A DNA stretch of 64,000 nt from Sulfobacillus benefaciens (GCA_003023695.1 PXYW01000006.1:23252-87251), one strand, 5' to 3'. Numbered from the stretch's first letter, positions 17,070 to 26,992 are shown. The notes: generated from the sequence alone by a model not told the origin. Translations and numbers: made by a program.

Positions 17070-17819
17070 ATGGCCGATCGCGAAATGAGTTTGACCGAAC
17101 ATTTAAGCGAACTGCGCAATCGCTTATTTGTCATGATTGGAACTGTCGCCGTGCTCTTTATGGGTGGGTTTTTCTTTGTTCGGCCGGTTCTGAATTGGAT
17201 TATCCATAATACGCCAGTTCACCATGTGATTGTGACTGGTGTTACCGAAGCCTTCTTTGCCTTGGTAGAAATAGATTTTGTTCTGTCATTGATTGCAGCG
17301 TCACCTGTAATTCTGTATGAAATTGCTGCGTTTGTCCTGCCGGGGTTGACCCGGTTGGAACGTCGGGTGTTGCTGGTTGTTGCGGGGCCAGGGCTGATTT
17401 TATTCGTGCTGGGGACGGCGGCGGGGTACTTTTGGGTGGTGCCTTTGGTCTTAAAGGTGATGTTAAGCTTCACCGGTTCTACGGTAGAGCCACTATGGCG
17501 GTTAGGCAGCCTGCTAAGTTTTATCATTGATTTGTCGATTCCGTTTGGCATTTTGGCCGAGTTCCCGTTGGTGGCAGGTGTTTTGGCCCGGTTAGGTATT
17601 TTAAACCCCGATATCTTTCGACGTTATCGCCGATATGCGGTATTTGTTGTGTTTTTGATTTCAGCCATTATTGCGCCGCCCGAGGCGTCGGCTATGTTGC
17701 TCATGGCCATACCGATTTATCTCATGTACGAATTGTCAGCGCTCGTCGCGCGAATGTTTTACAGAGCACCGTACGTTGAGAATAACTATCCGGCCGTGCC
17801 CTCTGAAGACGAGCCTTAG
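17070..17819 (+). CDS. tatC: Sec-independent protein translocase TatC
   Basis: TatC is the receptor subunit of the twin-arginine translocase, which exports folded, often cofactor-bearing proteins. The signature MSLTEHLSELRNRLF is at the N-terminus, six hydrophobic segments follow, and the conserved FGILAEFPLV and FRRYRRYAVF stretches are present. The glutamate in LTRLERRVLL is part of the loop used in signal peptide binding. ATG 17070 lies five bases after the response-regulator stop; an ATG inside that gene (17034) is possible. The length of 249 residues fits. No tatA is adjacent. Confidence 0.92.
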   Translation: MADREMSLTEHLSELRNRLFVMIGTVAVLFMGGFFFVRPVLNWIIHNTPVHHVIVTGVTEAFFALVEIDFVLSLIAASPVILYEIAAFVLPGLTRLERRVLLVVAGPGLILFVLGTAAGYFWVVPLVLKVMLSFTGSTVEPLWRLGSLLSFIIDLSIPFGILAEFPLVAGVLARLGILNPDIFRRYRRYAVFVVFLISAIIAPPEASAMLLMAIPIYLMYELSALVARMFYRAPYVENNYPAVPSEDEP

Positions 17820-18050
17820 ATGACACTAGATCAAGTGCCTCGAGGCACTCGGGTAAAAATCGACGATATCGCCAATGTGAAGCGGAAGTTAGAAGCTGCC
17901 AGGCTAGGGTTAGGGCCCGGGGCCTGGGTAGTGGTGATTCGCATCGTTCCCAGGGGGCCGATTATTGTTCGCGGGGAGGCTGGCCAATTAGCTTTAGGCC
18001 GGCAATTAGCACAGGAGATTACGGTTTCTGTTGTTTCTGAAGGGAAATAG
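17820..18050 (+). CDS. feoA: FeoA domain protein
   Basis: FeoA is a small SH3-like cytoplasmic protein that supports the FeoB ferrous iron transporter. The 76 residues show the usual pattern: MTLDQVPRGTRVKIDDI, a RLGLGPGAWVVVIRIVPRGPIIV core and a C-terminal GRQLAQEITV strand. ATG 17820 directly follows the tatC stop, so the two genes are probably coupled. Unusually, feoB is about 3.8 kb further on, separated by an oxidoreductase and an MFS gene. An MntR/IdeR-linked FeoA domain is the main alternative, but no DNA-binding part exists. Confidence 0.85.
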   Translation: MTLDQVPRGTRVKIDDIANVKRKLEAARLGLGPGAWVVVIRIVPRGPIIVRGEAGQLALGRQLAQEITVSVVSEGK

Positions 18051-18054
18051 TTGC

Positions 18055-18085
18055 ACTTGTCAAGTAACTGCTGAGTTGATATACT
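18055..18085 (+). promoter_or_regulatory. Sigma-A promoter with palindrome over the -35
   Basis: TTGTCA (18057-18062) and TATACT (18080-18085) are 17 bases apart, a near-consensus vegetative promoter for the Fe-S oxidoreductase gene. The palindrome ACTTG-T-CAAGT (18055-18065) lies across the -35 box, a position suited to a repressor. Confidence 0.6.
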
Positions 18086-18122
18086 GGGCAAGGAGTACAT
18101 GGCGATAGAGGAGGATTCGGCA

Positions 18123-20126
18123 GTGACAATCAATCACTTGCTATTTATTGTCATCTTAGTATTTGCAGTCTTATGGTTTGGCCTCCTGGTCGAGGAAAAA
18201 ATGCGATATGTTGGCGTGGGACAACCTCAAGACCGTAGCAGCCATGTTGGTGCACGGTGGCGCGGGGTTCTGGTTTATGTGTTTGGTCAAAAACGTCTGT
18301 TCAAAGATCGCTATTCTGGGCCCATGCACTTCTTTATCTTTTGGGGATTTATAATCTTGTCTATTGGTACCCTGACTTTTTTAATTAAAGGGGTATTTCC
18401 CGGGTTTGTCAGTTTTGGTGGACCTTGGGCAGTGGCCATCAATACCCTGTCGGATATTATGGGGGTGTTGGTGTTAATCGCGCTGGCCATGGCTGCGTAC
18501 AAGCGGTACGTCATGAGGCCCAAGCGGCTGGTGCGCAATGTCGACGCGGCGCTGGTTTTAGCCTTGATTGCCATCGTCGTGTTGTCCGACATGGCGATTG
18601 AAAGTTTTACCTTGGCGGTACACCCCCATGCTCCTTATGCGCCGATCGGAACTCCTTTAGGGCATTGGCTGCGAACGTTTGGCCCCCAAGTAGATCATAC
18701 CGGACTCTTGATTTCGGATTGGGTCAAATTAGTGTCGTTGTTGGGTTTTTTGGTCTATCTGCCTTATTCTAAGCATTTTCATCTAGCTATTGCTCCTTTT
18801 AATATTTATCACCGTAATCTGGATCCTTTGGGACATTTACCCGCTTTGAACTTTGAGGATGAAACCGTCGAAAGCTACGGGGTGGGACAGGTGACCGACA
18901 TGACTTGGGCGGACCTTCTCGACGCCTATGCATGTGTGCAGTGCGGTCGTTGCACCCAAGAGTGTCCAGCCAATGCCACCGGCAAAACATTATCGCCTAA
19001 AGAAATTATGGTGGATTTGCGCCACCAGTTGGAGCGCGTTGGCCCGGTTTTGCTTAAAGAGCCACAGGCGCGCAGTAGTGCGGAGCAGGCGTTGCTGGAA
19101 ATTCCCATGGCGGGTGGAGTCACTGCCAGTGATGATCTCTGGGCTTGCACTACTTGTGGAGCCTGTGTCGAAGCATGTCCAGTGTTCAACGAGCACGTCG
19201 TCAAGATTGTGGGCATGCGACGGCACTTGGTCCTAACGCAAGGAGAAATTCCGCAAGCGGCACAAAACCATTTTAAGAACGTAGAAAACACAGGAAATCC
19301 TTGGGGGCTGGGGCTCGACGCTCGGCAAAAGTTCGCAGAGGATATGGGCATTAAAGACGTTTCTCGAGGGGACCACCCTGAGGTTTTGTATTGGATGGGA
19401 TGCGCTGCCACTTACGATGATCGGGCGCGAAAAGTCGCAGAATCTACCGTGCGGTTGATGAAGGAGGCCGGCATCGACGTGGGTGTGTTGGGTGCATTGG
19501 AAAAATGCACCGGCGACTCGGCACGGCGTATGGGCAATGAATACCTGTTTCAAAGTTTGGCCCAAGAGAATGTTGACACTTTGAATCAGGCCGGGGTCAA
19601 CACCATCGTGACAACCTGCCCCCATTGTTTCAACACCCTGAAAAATGAATATGGCGATTTTGGCGGGTCCTATAAAGTGGTGCACCACGCAGAATTCTTA
19701 TCACAGTTGGTCCAGTCTGGGCAGTTGACACCAGATAAGGAAAATCCGGTGACTCTGACGTACCACGATTCCTGCTATTTAGGACGTTACAACGGCATCT
19801 TTGACGCTCCCCGCGAGGTTTTGCAGGCAGTACCGGGCATTCACCTGGTTGAAATGGAAAAATCACGGGAAAAAAGTTTCTGTTGTGGCGCTGGGGGTGG
19901 CCGGATGTGGATGGAAGAAAAAGTGGGCCAACGCATTAATCAAAATCGAACCCAACAGGCGATCGCCACAGGAGCAACCACGGTCGCTACCGCCTGCCCA
20001 TTTTGTTTGACGATGATGCGGGATGGGGTGCAGTCTTTGGGTGAAGATGAGCATATTGTGGTGAAAGATTTTGCGGAAATTCTCGCAGACTCGGTGTTGC
20101 CGATGGCCAGCTCACAGCAATCCTAA
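18123..20126 (+). CDS. FadF-like membrane Fe-S oxidoreductase (HdrD-type)
   Basis: The first ~240 residues hold several membrane helices resembling the nitrate-reductase gamma type. Two 4Fe-4S motifs follow, CVQCGRCTQECP and CTTCGACVEACP, and then the two CCG-type domains (TTCPHCFNTLKNEY; YHDSCYLGR; SFCCGAGGGRMW). In Bacillus, FadF has this architecture and is thought to take electrons from EtfAB to the quinone pool during fatty acid oxidation. GTG 18123 lies eight bases after GAGGAGG (18108-18114); ATG 18099 has only a close AGGAG. Its likely partner EtfBA is encoded at 37.7 kb. Confidence 0.88.
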   Translation: MTINHLLFIVILVFAVLWFGLLVEEKMRYVGVGQPQDRSSHVGARWRGVLVYVFGQKRLFKDRYSGPMHFFIFWGFIILSIGTLTFLIKGVFPGFVSFGGPWAVAINTLSDIMGVLVLIALAMAAYKRYVMRPKRLVRNVDAALVLALIAIVVLSDMAIESFTLAVHPHAPYAPIGTPLGHWLRTFGPQVDHTGLLISDWVKLVSLLGFLVYLPYSKHFHLAIAPFNIYHRNLDPLGHLPALNFEDETVESYGVGQVTDMTWADLLDAYACVQCGRCTQECPANATGKTLSPKEIMVDLRHQLERVGPVLLKEPQARSSAEQALLEIPMAGGVTASDDLWACTTCGACVEACPVFNEHVVKIVGMRRHLVLTQGEIPQAAQNHFKNVENTGNPWGLGLDARQKFAEDMGIKDVSRGDHPEVLYWMGCAATYDDRARKVAESTVRLMKEAGIDVGVLGALEKCTGDSARRMGNEYLFQSLAQENVDTLNQAGVNTIVTTCPHCFNTLKNEYGDFGGSYKVVHHAEFLSQLVQSGQLTPDKENPVTLTYHDSCYLGRYNGIFDAPREVLQAVPGIHLVEMEKSREKSFCCGAGGGRMWMEEKVGQRINQNRTQQAIATGATTVATACPFCLTMMRDGVQSLGEDEHIVVKDFAEILADSVLPMASSQQS

Positions 20127-20149
20127 AAAAGACGTCCAATATGTTAATC

Positions 20150-20193
20150 GGTGAGAGTCACTGGGTCGCACAAAGAGACTGGTGATTCTCACC
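20150..20193. terminator. Hairpin between convergent genes
   Basis: GGTGAGAGTCAC (20150-20161) pairs with GTGATTCTCACC (20182-20193), with one G-T mismatch, after the oxidoreductase gene and before the convergent MFS gene. It is followed by ATTTAATTTC on the plus strand. It probably stops transcription in both directions. Confidence 0.6.
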
Positions 20194-20301
20194 ATTTAAT
20201 TTCAATAGTATTCCGGCGGTTACATAGATGATGTCCTGTCAAGTGGGCTAAAGTCTTCGGCTTCCTAAATGCACTACTAGTCTCTCCTTGGGGAATGAAT
20301 G

Positions 20302-21567
20302 TTAACGGCCGATGGTTCTCCACCACAAACCACGCAAATCGGTTAGGGCCCCGGGACCCATAGCGGCAGTCATAAATAGGAAAGCACCGACCAGACGCCA
20401 ACCAGAGGACAAGATCATGGTGCCATTCATGTGAAGCCATCCTAAGCACCAGATTCCGAATTCCGGTGCCATAAAGGCGACGGCTCCCAACACGACATTA
20501 TAAGCGGCAATGTAGTGGGAACGATTGGCTTTGGGGATTTGTTCCAGCAGTTGGGTGAACAACAGCAGGTTTATGCCGCTCAAAAAAACGCCGCTTTCCA
20601 AGCTAATGATGGTGAGATACCAAAGGTTGGTGCTTAAGACTGTCAACCAAGGCACGGTGGCTACACCAGCAGATGCAAATGCCAGCATAGTCATGCCCCC
20701 CCTTTTGTCGGACAAGCGTCCCCACCAGCGGAAAGTCATAATTTGGCCGAGTTGAGATGCGACTGTAAAGAGTCCCAGCCACAGCCCAGTGGCACCAGCA
20801 TCTTTTATTTGAAAGATATTAAACAAGGGCCAAGACAACTGCCATCCGAAATTGAAAAATGCGGCGATGAGTGTATAACGCACAAACTGGTTATCATGGA
20901 GGATGGTTGTCCAGCGAATCGGGGTCCAATGAAGGGTGGGACCGGATTTGGCTTGAGGCTCTCGGTGCCGAGCCAAATAAAGCACCTCGACGGCACCGAA
21001 CCCTGCGGCCGCCATGAAGAATATCTGATACGGCCAAATCCATCCGGGATTAAAGAGTTGAAGAATTCCCCCAGTCATTGCAGTGGCCACTAATCCGATA
21101 ACGGTGACCACTAAATTGCGTTGACTGAAAAAACTTGATCGCAGACTCTGAGGTATCAACTGGGCTATTAAGGCTTGCCATCCCAAGTTTCCCAGAGATT
21201 GAGGGAAACTGCCCAAGGCCACCGTGTCTACCGTCAGCGATGACGCCCACCTAAGACTTATCCAGGGGATGAGACCAAGAAGAAAATAGGAGACGCGCGT
21301 GACGAGAATCATGGCAAAGGTAAACGGCTTGAACCGCGATAGGCGGGGAATCACAAACACCCCTACGATGCTTGCAACCATGCTGACAATGGCGGGCAAA
21401 GAGTTCAACAACGCGATTTGTTGGTTGGACGCATGCAAAGCATCTAAGAGGTACAGGGGAACGAATGTCCCAATAATGCCCATTGAAACCATCGAAAACC
21501 CACCATTTAAGATGGAGACTCGAATATTATGTCGAAGATTTCCCCGCGTCTGATGTTCGATGGACAC
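20302..21567 (-). CDS. MFS transporter
   Basis: A 421-residue integral membrane protein with about twelve hydrophobic segments. The first half shows FVPLYLLDAL and an atypical loop (PRLSRFKPFTFAM); the second half has WWGRLSDKRGGMTML, which is the MFS loop signature. The substrate is unknown. The start is GTG 21567 with GAGAAGG about ten bases upstream; a later start would lose part of the cytoplasmic N-terminus only. It is divergent from feoB, with about 260 bases between the starts, and convergent with the oxidoreductase. Confidence 0.82.
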   Translation of the reverse strand: MSIEHQTRGNLRHNIRVSILNGGFSMVSMGIIGTFVPLYLLDALHASNQQIALLNSLPAIVSMVASIVGVFVIPRLSRFKPFTFAMILVTRVSYFLLGLIPWISLRWASSLTVDTVALGSFPQSLGNLGWQALIAQLIPQSLRSSFFSQRNLVVTVIGLVATAMTGGILQLFNPGWIWPYQIFFMAAAGFGAVEVLYLARHREPQAKSGPTLHWTPIRWTTILHDNQFVRYTLIAAFFNFGWQLSWPLFNIFQIKDAGATGLWLGLFTVASQLGQIMTFRWWGRLSDKRGGMTMLAFASAGVATVPWLTVLSTNLWYLTIISLESGVFLSGINLLLFTQLLEQIPKANRSHYIAAYNVVLGAVAFMAPEFGIWCLGWLHMNGTMILSSGWRLVGAFLFMTAAMGPGALTDLRGLWWRTIGR

Positions 21568-21825
21568 CTGGCAACTGGCCTTCTCTCAACTCGAATCCCT
21601 GCATAGATGCAATTATAGGTCGTGGGACAACTTCCCGCCACGGGGATAAATGGCAAAAAGCCCGTTTTGAACAAATTTTCTTTAGCTATTGCGGCAGCCA
21701 GACGACGAACTTTAACCAACATGGTGTCCAGTATGGTTGCGAGCTTAACACATCTTTTTATGGAATATCTTTTAGGTCTGTATTATGGTCTGCGGACATA
21801 CCGTACGTATGGGGGGACGGGCATA

Positions 21826-23619
21826 ATGTCGCGGTTAATTGTTTTGGCAGGCAATCCGAATGTTGGAAAATCCCGCTTATTTTCACGATTAACCGGTCAT
21901 TATGCCGAGATATCGAACTTCCCAGGAACCACAGTTGAGGTGCAAAGCGCGCCATTTATGGACGGACAGTTGATGGATAGCCCTGGCGTATATGGACTAG
22001 GGAGGTTTTCTCAGGACGAATCGGTGGCCTTAGATACCATTTTAAAGGCTGACGTTGTCATTAACGTGGTTGATGCCACCCATTTGCCACGCGATCTATT
22101 TTTGACGCTTCAACTTGTGGAATTAGGCAAGCCTTTGTGTCTAGTGCTTAATATGATGGATGCGTTGGAGGACCTGGGCGCTGAAATCGATGTTCAGGAG
22201 TTGTCTCGTCAGCTACAGATACCAGTCGTGCCGATTTCGGCCAAAATGGGGCAGAACATTGATGCGCTTCGCGAAGTGCTCCGCGGGGCCATTGCGGTGC
22301 CTGGGGCACGTGAAAAGTGGGCGCCGGTGCCCGATGTTGTTGGGCGTATCGACGCCCTATTGTTTTTGGAAGAAGATCCTGAGGTGCTAAAACGGGTTGG
22401 GATAATGCCGCCTGTCGGATCGCGTGAGCGTGTTTATCTTGAGCGGTGTGCTGCGGCTGATCGCTTAGCGCAAGCGGTCTGGAAACCTCCTGCATCTGAT
22501 AGTCTTTGGCAGCAAAAGCTAGACGACATCGTTCTCCATCCGGTCTGGGGATTTGTCATTCTTGGATTGTTGTTACTTCTGTTGTATTACGGGATGGGGG
22601 TAGTGGTGGCTGGAGTAGTGGTTAATGCCGGGGAATCCTTTCTGAAGTCGGAAGTGGTTCAGCCTTTAGAAGCTATGAGCGCATCGTGGCTGGGTTCTTC
22701 CACTTTGAGCTATCGCTTGTTGTTTGGGCAATACGGAATGATTCGTGCCGGATTGGTTGCCGTGGTGGGGTTGCTGCTGCCGTTAGTAACAGCCTTTAAT
22801 TTGCTGCTCGCATTATTGGAAGGGACGGGATACCTGCCTCGCCTAGCGGTATTGCTAGACCGCTTTTTTATAAATTTTGGGCTTAATGGCCGCGCGGTGA
22901 TTCCGATAGTGCTGGGCTTTGGCTGTGTGACGATGGCTACTCTCAGTACGCGTGTCTTGGCTACACCGCGGGAACGTTCGATCGCAACGACACTGCTCGC
23001 CTGGACGATACCATGTTCAGCCCAAATGGGGGTCGTGGTGGGATTGATGAGTGGTTTGGGCCCTCTCTATGCTCTCTCTTATACGGCCATTATTTTAGGA
23101 TTGTTTGTGGCGGTAGGCACTGTTATGGACTGGGCCCTGCCGGGAGAGGCCACCCCACTCTTTTTGGACATGCCCGCCTGGTCATGGCCATCAATTTCCG
23201 ACATGTTAGTCAAGACTGAAGGGCAGGTGCGGGAATTTTTGCGGGAAGCGACCCCGTTGTTTTTATTGGGCACTGGATTGATTGAAGTCGCACATCTGGT
23301 AGGAATGCTGGAACGCATTAATCGCGCATTGGCGCCAGTGTTTCAGAACTGGTTAGGATTACCGCGTCAGGCCACGGCAGCGTTTGTTTTAGGATTTATT
23401 CGACGTGATTTTGGCGTAGCTGAGTTTTATCAATTTCACTTAAGCCCTCATCAAATCCTTACGGGATCCGTTACCCTAACTTTGTTTGTACCTTGCATCG
23501 CATCGACGCTGGTCATTTTGAAGGAGCGTGGAATTCTGGCGGGAACGGTTATTTGGGGTGGGTCGATAGCGATTGCCCTCTGCTGCGGAATTGGAGTCGC
23601 CCATTGGTGGCCCATTTAG
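21826..23619 (+). CDS. feoB: Ferrous iron transporter FeoB
   Basis: FeoB imports Fe(II) across the cytoplasmic membrane, controlled by an N-terminal G domain. G1 is GNPNVGKS (residues 9-16), the switch threonines lie in FPGTTVE, G3 is DSPG, G4 is NMMD and G5 includes SAK. Two Gate cores are clear: NGRAVIPIVLGFGCVTM with the TIPCSAQM motif, and LGFIRRDFGVAEFY with TLFVPCIAST. The 597 residues are at the short end for FeoB, but both Gates are intact. ATG 21826 follows GGGGGGACGGG. The frame is open for 68 codons upstream but overlaps the divergent promoter region. Confidence 0.94.
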   Translation: MSRLIVLAGNPNVGKSRLFSRLTGHYAEISNFPGTTVEVQSAPFMDGQLMDSPGVYGLGRFSQDESVALDTILKADVVINVVDATHLPRDLFLTLQLVELGKPLCLVLNMMDALEDLGAEIDVQELSRQLQIPVVPISAKMGQNIDALREVLRGAIAVPGAREKWAPVPDVVGRIDALLFLEEDPEVLKRVGIMPPVGSRERVYLERCAAADRLAQAVWKPPASDSLWQQKLDDIVLHPVWGFVILGLLLLLLYYGMGVVVAGVVVNAGESFLKSEVVQPLEAMSASWLGSSTLSYRLLFGQYGMIRAGLVAVVGLLLPLVTAFNLLLALLEGTGYLPRLAVLLDRFFINFGLNGRAVIPIVLGFGCVTMATLSTRVLATPRERSIATTLLAWTIPCSAQMGVVVGLMSGLGPLYALSYTAIILGLFVAVGTVMDWALPGEATPLFLDMPAWSWPSISDMLVKTEGQVREFLREATPLFLLGTGLIEVAHLVGMLERINRALAPVFQNWLGLPRQATAAFVLGFIRRDFGVAEFYQFHLSPHQILTGSVTLTLFVPCIASTLVILKERGILAGTVIWGGSIAIALCCGIGVAHWWPI

Positions 23620-23672
23620 CCGCGAACGCATAACATATAGCGCATAGTTACGAACCTTGAGGAGTCGGTAGG

Positions 23673-23840
23673 ATGGAACTGGAGCCTCGTTGCCCGCGCT
23701 GCAATCTGGTGGTGCGAATTCCTTTAGGGAAATGCCCACGATGTCAGGAATCGTTGCCTCTGACCTTATGGTACCATTGTCGCAATTGCCGTTGGGAGAT
23801 GTCATGCCGTCCCGATGCATTGTTCCAGCCTAAACGCTAG
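23673..23840 (+). CDS. Small zinc-ribbon protein after feoB
   Basis: A 55-residue protein with three CxxC pairs (CPRC, CPRC, CRNC) and one more cysteine, arranged as in zinc ribbons; the centre reads LWYHCRNCRWEMSC. ATG 23673 has GAGGAG eight bases upstream, a strong start. It follows feoB by 53 bases and precedes the DUF881 gene by 27. It is not a FeoC-type winged helix. It may bind iron or zinc and act with FeoB, or be an independent nucleic-acid-binding ribbon. Confidence 0.75.
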   Translation: MELEPRCPRCNLVVRIPLGKCPRCQESLPLTLWYHCRNCRWEMSCRPDALFQPKR

Positions 23841-23867
23841 AGTATAATTTGGCCGAGGTGGTCATGG

Positions 23868-24539
23868 GTGCGGTGGCAATCGGGGCAAGTGGCAGTGGCG
23901 TTCGCGGCACTGGTTCTCGGGGTGATGATTGCTTTGCAATTTCGTTTGCAACGAATTGTGCCGCCTCCGACAGCTACCGGACAACTGCTCACCCTATTAA
24001 AGAACTCTGATCAAAAAAAGGCGCAATTGGTAGCCGAAGTAGCGCATCTCAACATGTTGTTAGATCAAAAACTTACCCAAGTGGCGGCTGCCCGTCGTTT
24101 GTCGGCCCAACTGATTCAAGCCGAAATGCTGGCTGGCACCATACCCGTAAAAGGTCCTGGAATAACCGTGGTGTGGGGAAATGGACAGGCACCCAGCGGA
24201 TATCAACTGACCGATATTGATTTGCTGTTAATGGTCAACGAGCTGAGGGCCGCAGGTGCTGAGGCCATTGCCATAAACGGGCAACGGATTACCGCGCAAA
24301 CCGAAATCCGTTCTGCTGCCAACTATATATTGATTAATGGCAGTCAGCAGGGAGCGCCGTTTACTATCCAGGCTATTGGCAACCCTGGCACCCTAAAAGA
24401 TGCTTTGACATTGCCAGGAGGATTGTTCGATCAATCCCAGCAAGAAGGACGCGTTATGAGTATTTCGGAGATCAAAGTGGAGCATGTTCCCGCGGGTCCT
24501 CCGCTATTGGTAAATTATACTCATCCCGTGAGCCCATAG
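23868..24539 (+). CDS. DUF881 family membrane-anchored protein
   Basis: This matches the DUF881 (YlxW/YlxX) family, found in Firmicutes near division genes. It has an N-terminal anchor (VAVAFAALVLGVMIALQ), a coiled-coil stretch at about residues 38-80, and the domain signature GPGITVVWGNG, then TDIDLLLMVNELRAAGAEAIAINGQRI and FTIQAIG. GTG 23868 has GAGGTGG six bases upstream. The 223 residues fit. No division gene is adjacent, so the role here is unknown. Confidence 0.85.
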   Translation: MRWQSGQVAVAFAALVLGVMIALQFRLQRIVPPPTATGQLLTLLKNSDQKKAQLVAEVAHLNMLLDQKLTQVAAARRLSAQLIQAEMLAGTIPVKGPGITVVWGNGQAPSGYQLTDIDLLLMVNELRAAGAEAIAINGQRITAQTEIRSAANYILINGSQQGAPFTIQAIGNPGTLKDALTLPGGLFDQSQQEGRVMSISEIKVEHVPAGPPLLVNYTHPVSP

Positions 24540-24779
24540 TTGATCTAGTGGGAATATTTAAGGTATTCGATCTAGACGGGTAACGAGGCCATCGAGAAAT
24601 TGTTGTGTCATGATATAGGCAGGTAGTGGTATTAGCCCGGGGCAGCCAGGGAAAGACAAATATGAATCCGACATGTCTGTGCGATAACATGTGGGGTGGG
24701 GATGTAAGGACATAGAAGATCATCTCTTCCTGGTAACACCCTTAAACATTCTCAACAAAGGAAGGAAAGGAGGAGAGCT

Positions 24780-26000
24780 ATGGCTTTCGTAGGCGAGACC
24801 ATTACATATCGGGACGGAAAAATTTCGGTGCCCGATCATCCCATTATTCCATTTATTGAGGGGGATGGTATTGGTCCGGATATTTGGCGTGCCACACAAA
24901 GGGTGGTGGATGCCTCCGTTCAAAGAGCTTATCAGGGGCAACGCAGCATTGCTTGGAAGGAAGTTCTAGCAGGAGAAAAAGCTTACCGTGAAACCAAATC
25001 GTGGCTTCCGGCCGAGACGTTGGCGGCATTCACCGAGTATAAAGTGGGAATTAAGGGTCCGTTGACGACTCCAGTGGGAGGAGGAATTCGTAGCCTTAAT
25101 GTCACCATCCGTCAAGAGTTAGATCTTTACGCGTGTGTGCGGCCAGTACGGTATATTGCCGGGGTGCCATCTCCGATGCGGGAACCGCAAAAGGTGGATA
25201 TGGTTATCTTTCGGGAAAACACTGAAGATGTCTATGCTGGCATTGAATGGCCATCAGGATCCGATGAGGCAGTCAAACTCATTGAGTTTATCAACCAGAA
25301 CACCACTAAACATATTGATCTGTCTGCAGGCATCGGCATAAAGCCAATGACGAAGGCTGGGAGTGAACGGTTAATCCGCCGGGCCATCCAATATGCAGTG
25401 GACAATCATCGGCGTTCGGTTACGTTGATGCATAAAGGAAACATCATGAAGTTTACCGAGGGCGCATTTCGCGACTGGGGCTACGAATTGGCGGCGCGCG
25501 AATTTCGCGACCAAGTAATCTCGGAAAAAGAAGTGTACGAGAATTACGGAGGAAAGTTGCCTTCAGGAAAGATTTTGCTCAAAGATCGGATTGCCGACAT
25601 CACTTTTCAGCAGGTGCTGTTGCGCCCCGATGAATACGACGTTATTGCAACGCCGAATTTGAATGGGGATTTCTTGTCCGATGCTTTGGCGGCCCAAGTG
25701 GGTGGAGTTGGCATGGCACCGGGCAACAACATGTCGGATGAGGTAGCCGTGTTCGAGGCCACGCACGGCACCGCGCCTAAATATGCCAATTTAGACAAAG
25801 TCAATCCCGGATCATTGATTTTGTCGGCCATCATGATGCTGGAGCATTTAGGATGGCAAGAATCCGCCGATATGGTACGACATTCACTGGCTGCCACTAT
25901 CGGTGACAAAATTGTCACATATGACTTAGCACGCTTAATGTCGGGAGCTACCGAAGTCAAAACTTCGCAATTTGCTACGGCGATGATTGAGCGGATGTAG
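24780..26000 (+). CDS. icd: NADP-type isocitrate dehydrogenase
   Basis: Icd oxidises isocitrate to 2-oxoglutarate in the TCA cycle. The signatures are the opening [62 protein letters not shown] and [20 protein letters not shown]. Length (406 residues) and the conserved phosphorylation-loop region match the bacterial NADP enzyme. ATG 24780 has AGGAGGAGAG upstream. It begins a run of five central-carbon genes with short gaps. A 240-base leader precedes it, containing the word GATCTAG twice (24542 and 24568). Confidence 0.95.
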   Translation: MAFVGETITYRDGKISVPDHPIIPFIEGDGIGPDIWRATQRVVDASVQRAYQGQRSIAWKEVLAGEKAYRETKSWLPAETLAAFTEYKVGIKGPLTTPVGGGIRSLNVTIRQELDLYACVRPVRYIAGVPSPMREPQKVDMVIFRENTEDVYAGIEWPSGSDEAVKLIEFINQNTTKHIDLSAGIGIKPMTKAGSERLIRRAIQYAVDNHRRSVTLMHKGNIMKFTEGAFRDWGYELAAREFRDQVISEKEVYENYGGKLPSGKILLKDRIADITFQQVLLRPDEYDVIATPNLNGDFLSDALAAQVGGVGMAPGNNMSDEVAVFEATHGTAPKYANLDKVNPGSLILSAIMMLEHLGWQESADMVRHSLAATIGDKIVTYDLARLMSGATEVKTSQFATAMIERM

Positions 26001-26020
26001 AACGAAAGGATGCGAAGGCG

Positions 26021-26950
26021 ATGTTTACACGACATAAGATTACGGTGATTGGAGCTGGGGCCACAGGAGCGACCACGGCTCACCTACTAGCGTTGAAAGA
26101 ATTGGGCGACATTGTTCTAGTCGACGTGGCCGAAGGGATACCGCAGGGAAAAGCTTTGGACATGTGGGAATCCTGCCCTATTGAAGGGTTGTCCATTAAA
26201 GTGCTCGGCAGCAATGACTATGAACCTACAGCAAATTCGGATATTTTGGTGGTCACTGCAGGAATGCCTAGAAAACCTGGAATGAGTCGTGACGATTTGC
26301 TGAAGGTGAATGCCGATATTGTCTATCAGGTGGTGGAGAAGGCAGCCAAGCTTTCCCCAGATTCGGTTATCGTCGTGTTGACTAATCCCGCCGACGTGAT
26401 GGCCTATGTGGCGCAAAAAGCTAGCGGATTTCCCCATCACCGGGTGATTGGCCAAGCTGGTGTGCTGGATTCGGCGCGATTTCGAACATTTTTAGCCGAG
26501 GCGCTTAATGTGGCGCCTAAAGATGTCACCGCTTTTGTGATGGGCGGCCACGGCGATGACATGGTGCCGTTAGTACGGTATTCGTACGTTGGAGGCATCC
26601 CAGTAGAAAAACTGTTACCGAAAGACACACTGGATGCCATTGTGCAGCGGACTCGCACTGGCGGCGGAGAAGTGTTGGGCTTGATGAAACAGTCCGCGTT
26701 TTATGCCCCCGGATCCTCGTTGGCAGAGATGGTCAAGGCGGTGTTGAATGACGAACGACGGGTCATTCCGGCCATTTGCTATTTGAACGGCGAGTATGGA
26801 GAACAGGACATTTATGTGGGAGTGCCCTCGATTTTGGGCGGTCGAGGCGTGGAAAAGGTGTTAGAGGTTGACTTTACCGGTGACGAGGCACAACAGTTCA
26901 AGAAATCGGTGGCCTCGGTTCGAAAACCATTGTCCATGTTGCAATACTAA
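26021..26950 (+). CDS. mdh: Malate dehydrogenase
   Basis: Mdh interconverts malate and oxaloacetate with NAD. It has the LDH-like Rossmann opening [17 protein letters not shown], the acidic residue in [19 protein letters not shown] with substrate-binding arginine, and the catalytic histidine in [10 protein letters not shown]. The 309 residues match the LDH-like Mdh of Firmicutes. ATG 26030-type starts are absent; ATG 26021 follows AAAGGATGCGAAGG. It sits 20 bases after icd, an arrangement common in Firmicutes. Confidence 0.95.
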   Translation: MFTRHKITVIGAGATGATTAHLLALKELGDIVLVDVAEGIPQGKALDMWESCPIEGLSIKVLGSNDYEPTANSDILVVTAGMPRKPGMSRDDLLKVNADIVYQVVEKAAKLSPDSVIVVLTNPADVMAYVAQKASGFPHHRVIGQAGVLDSARFRTFLAEALNVAPKDVTAFVMGGHGDDMVPLVRYSYVGGIPVEKLLPKDTLDAIVQRTRTGGGEVLGLMKQSAFYAPGSSLAEMVKAVLNDERRVIPAICYLNGEYGEQDIYVGVPSILGGRGVEKVLEVDFTGDEAQQFKKSVASVRKPLSMLQY

Positions 26951-26992
26951 ACGGACGAACTGACGTCGTTTTTCCAGGGGAGGGTAGAACCT

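Noticed and set aside
18926..19411. Minus-strand 161-residue protein
   Set aside because: It lies opposite the two Fe-S cluster motifs of the oxidoreductase and looks like a shadow frame.
24542..24574. GATCTAG direct repeat before icd as an operator
   Set aside because: The words are short, not arranged around a clear promoter, and could be chance.
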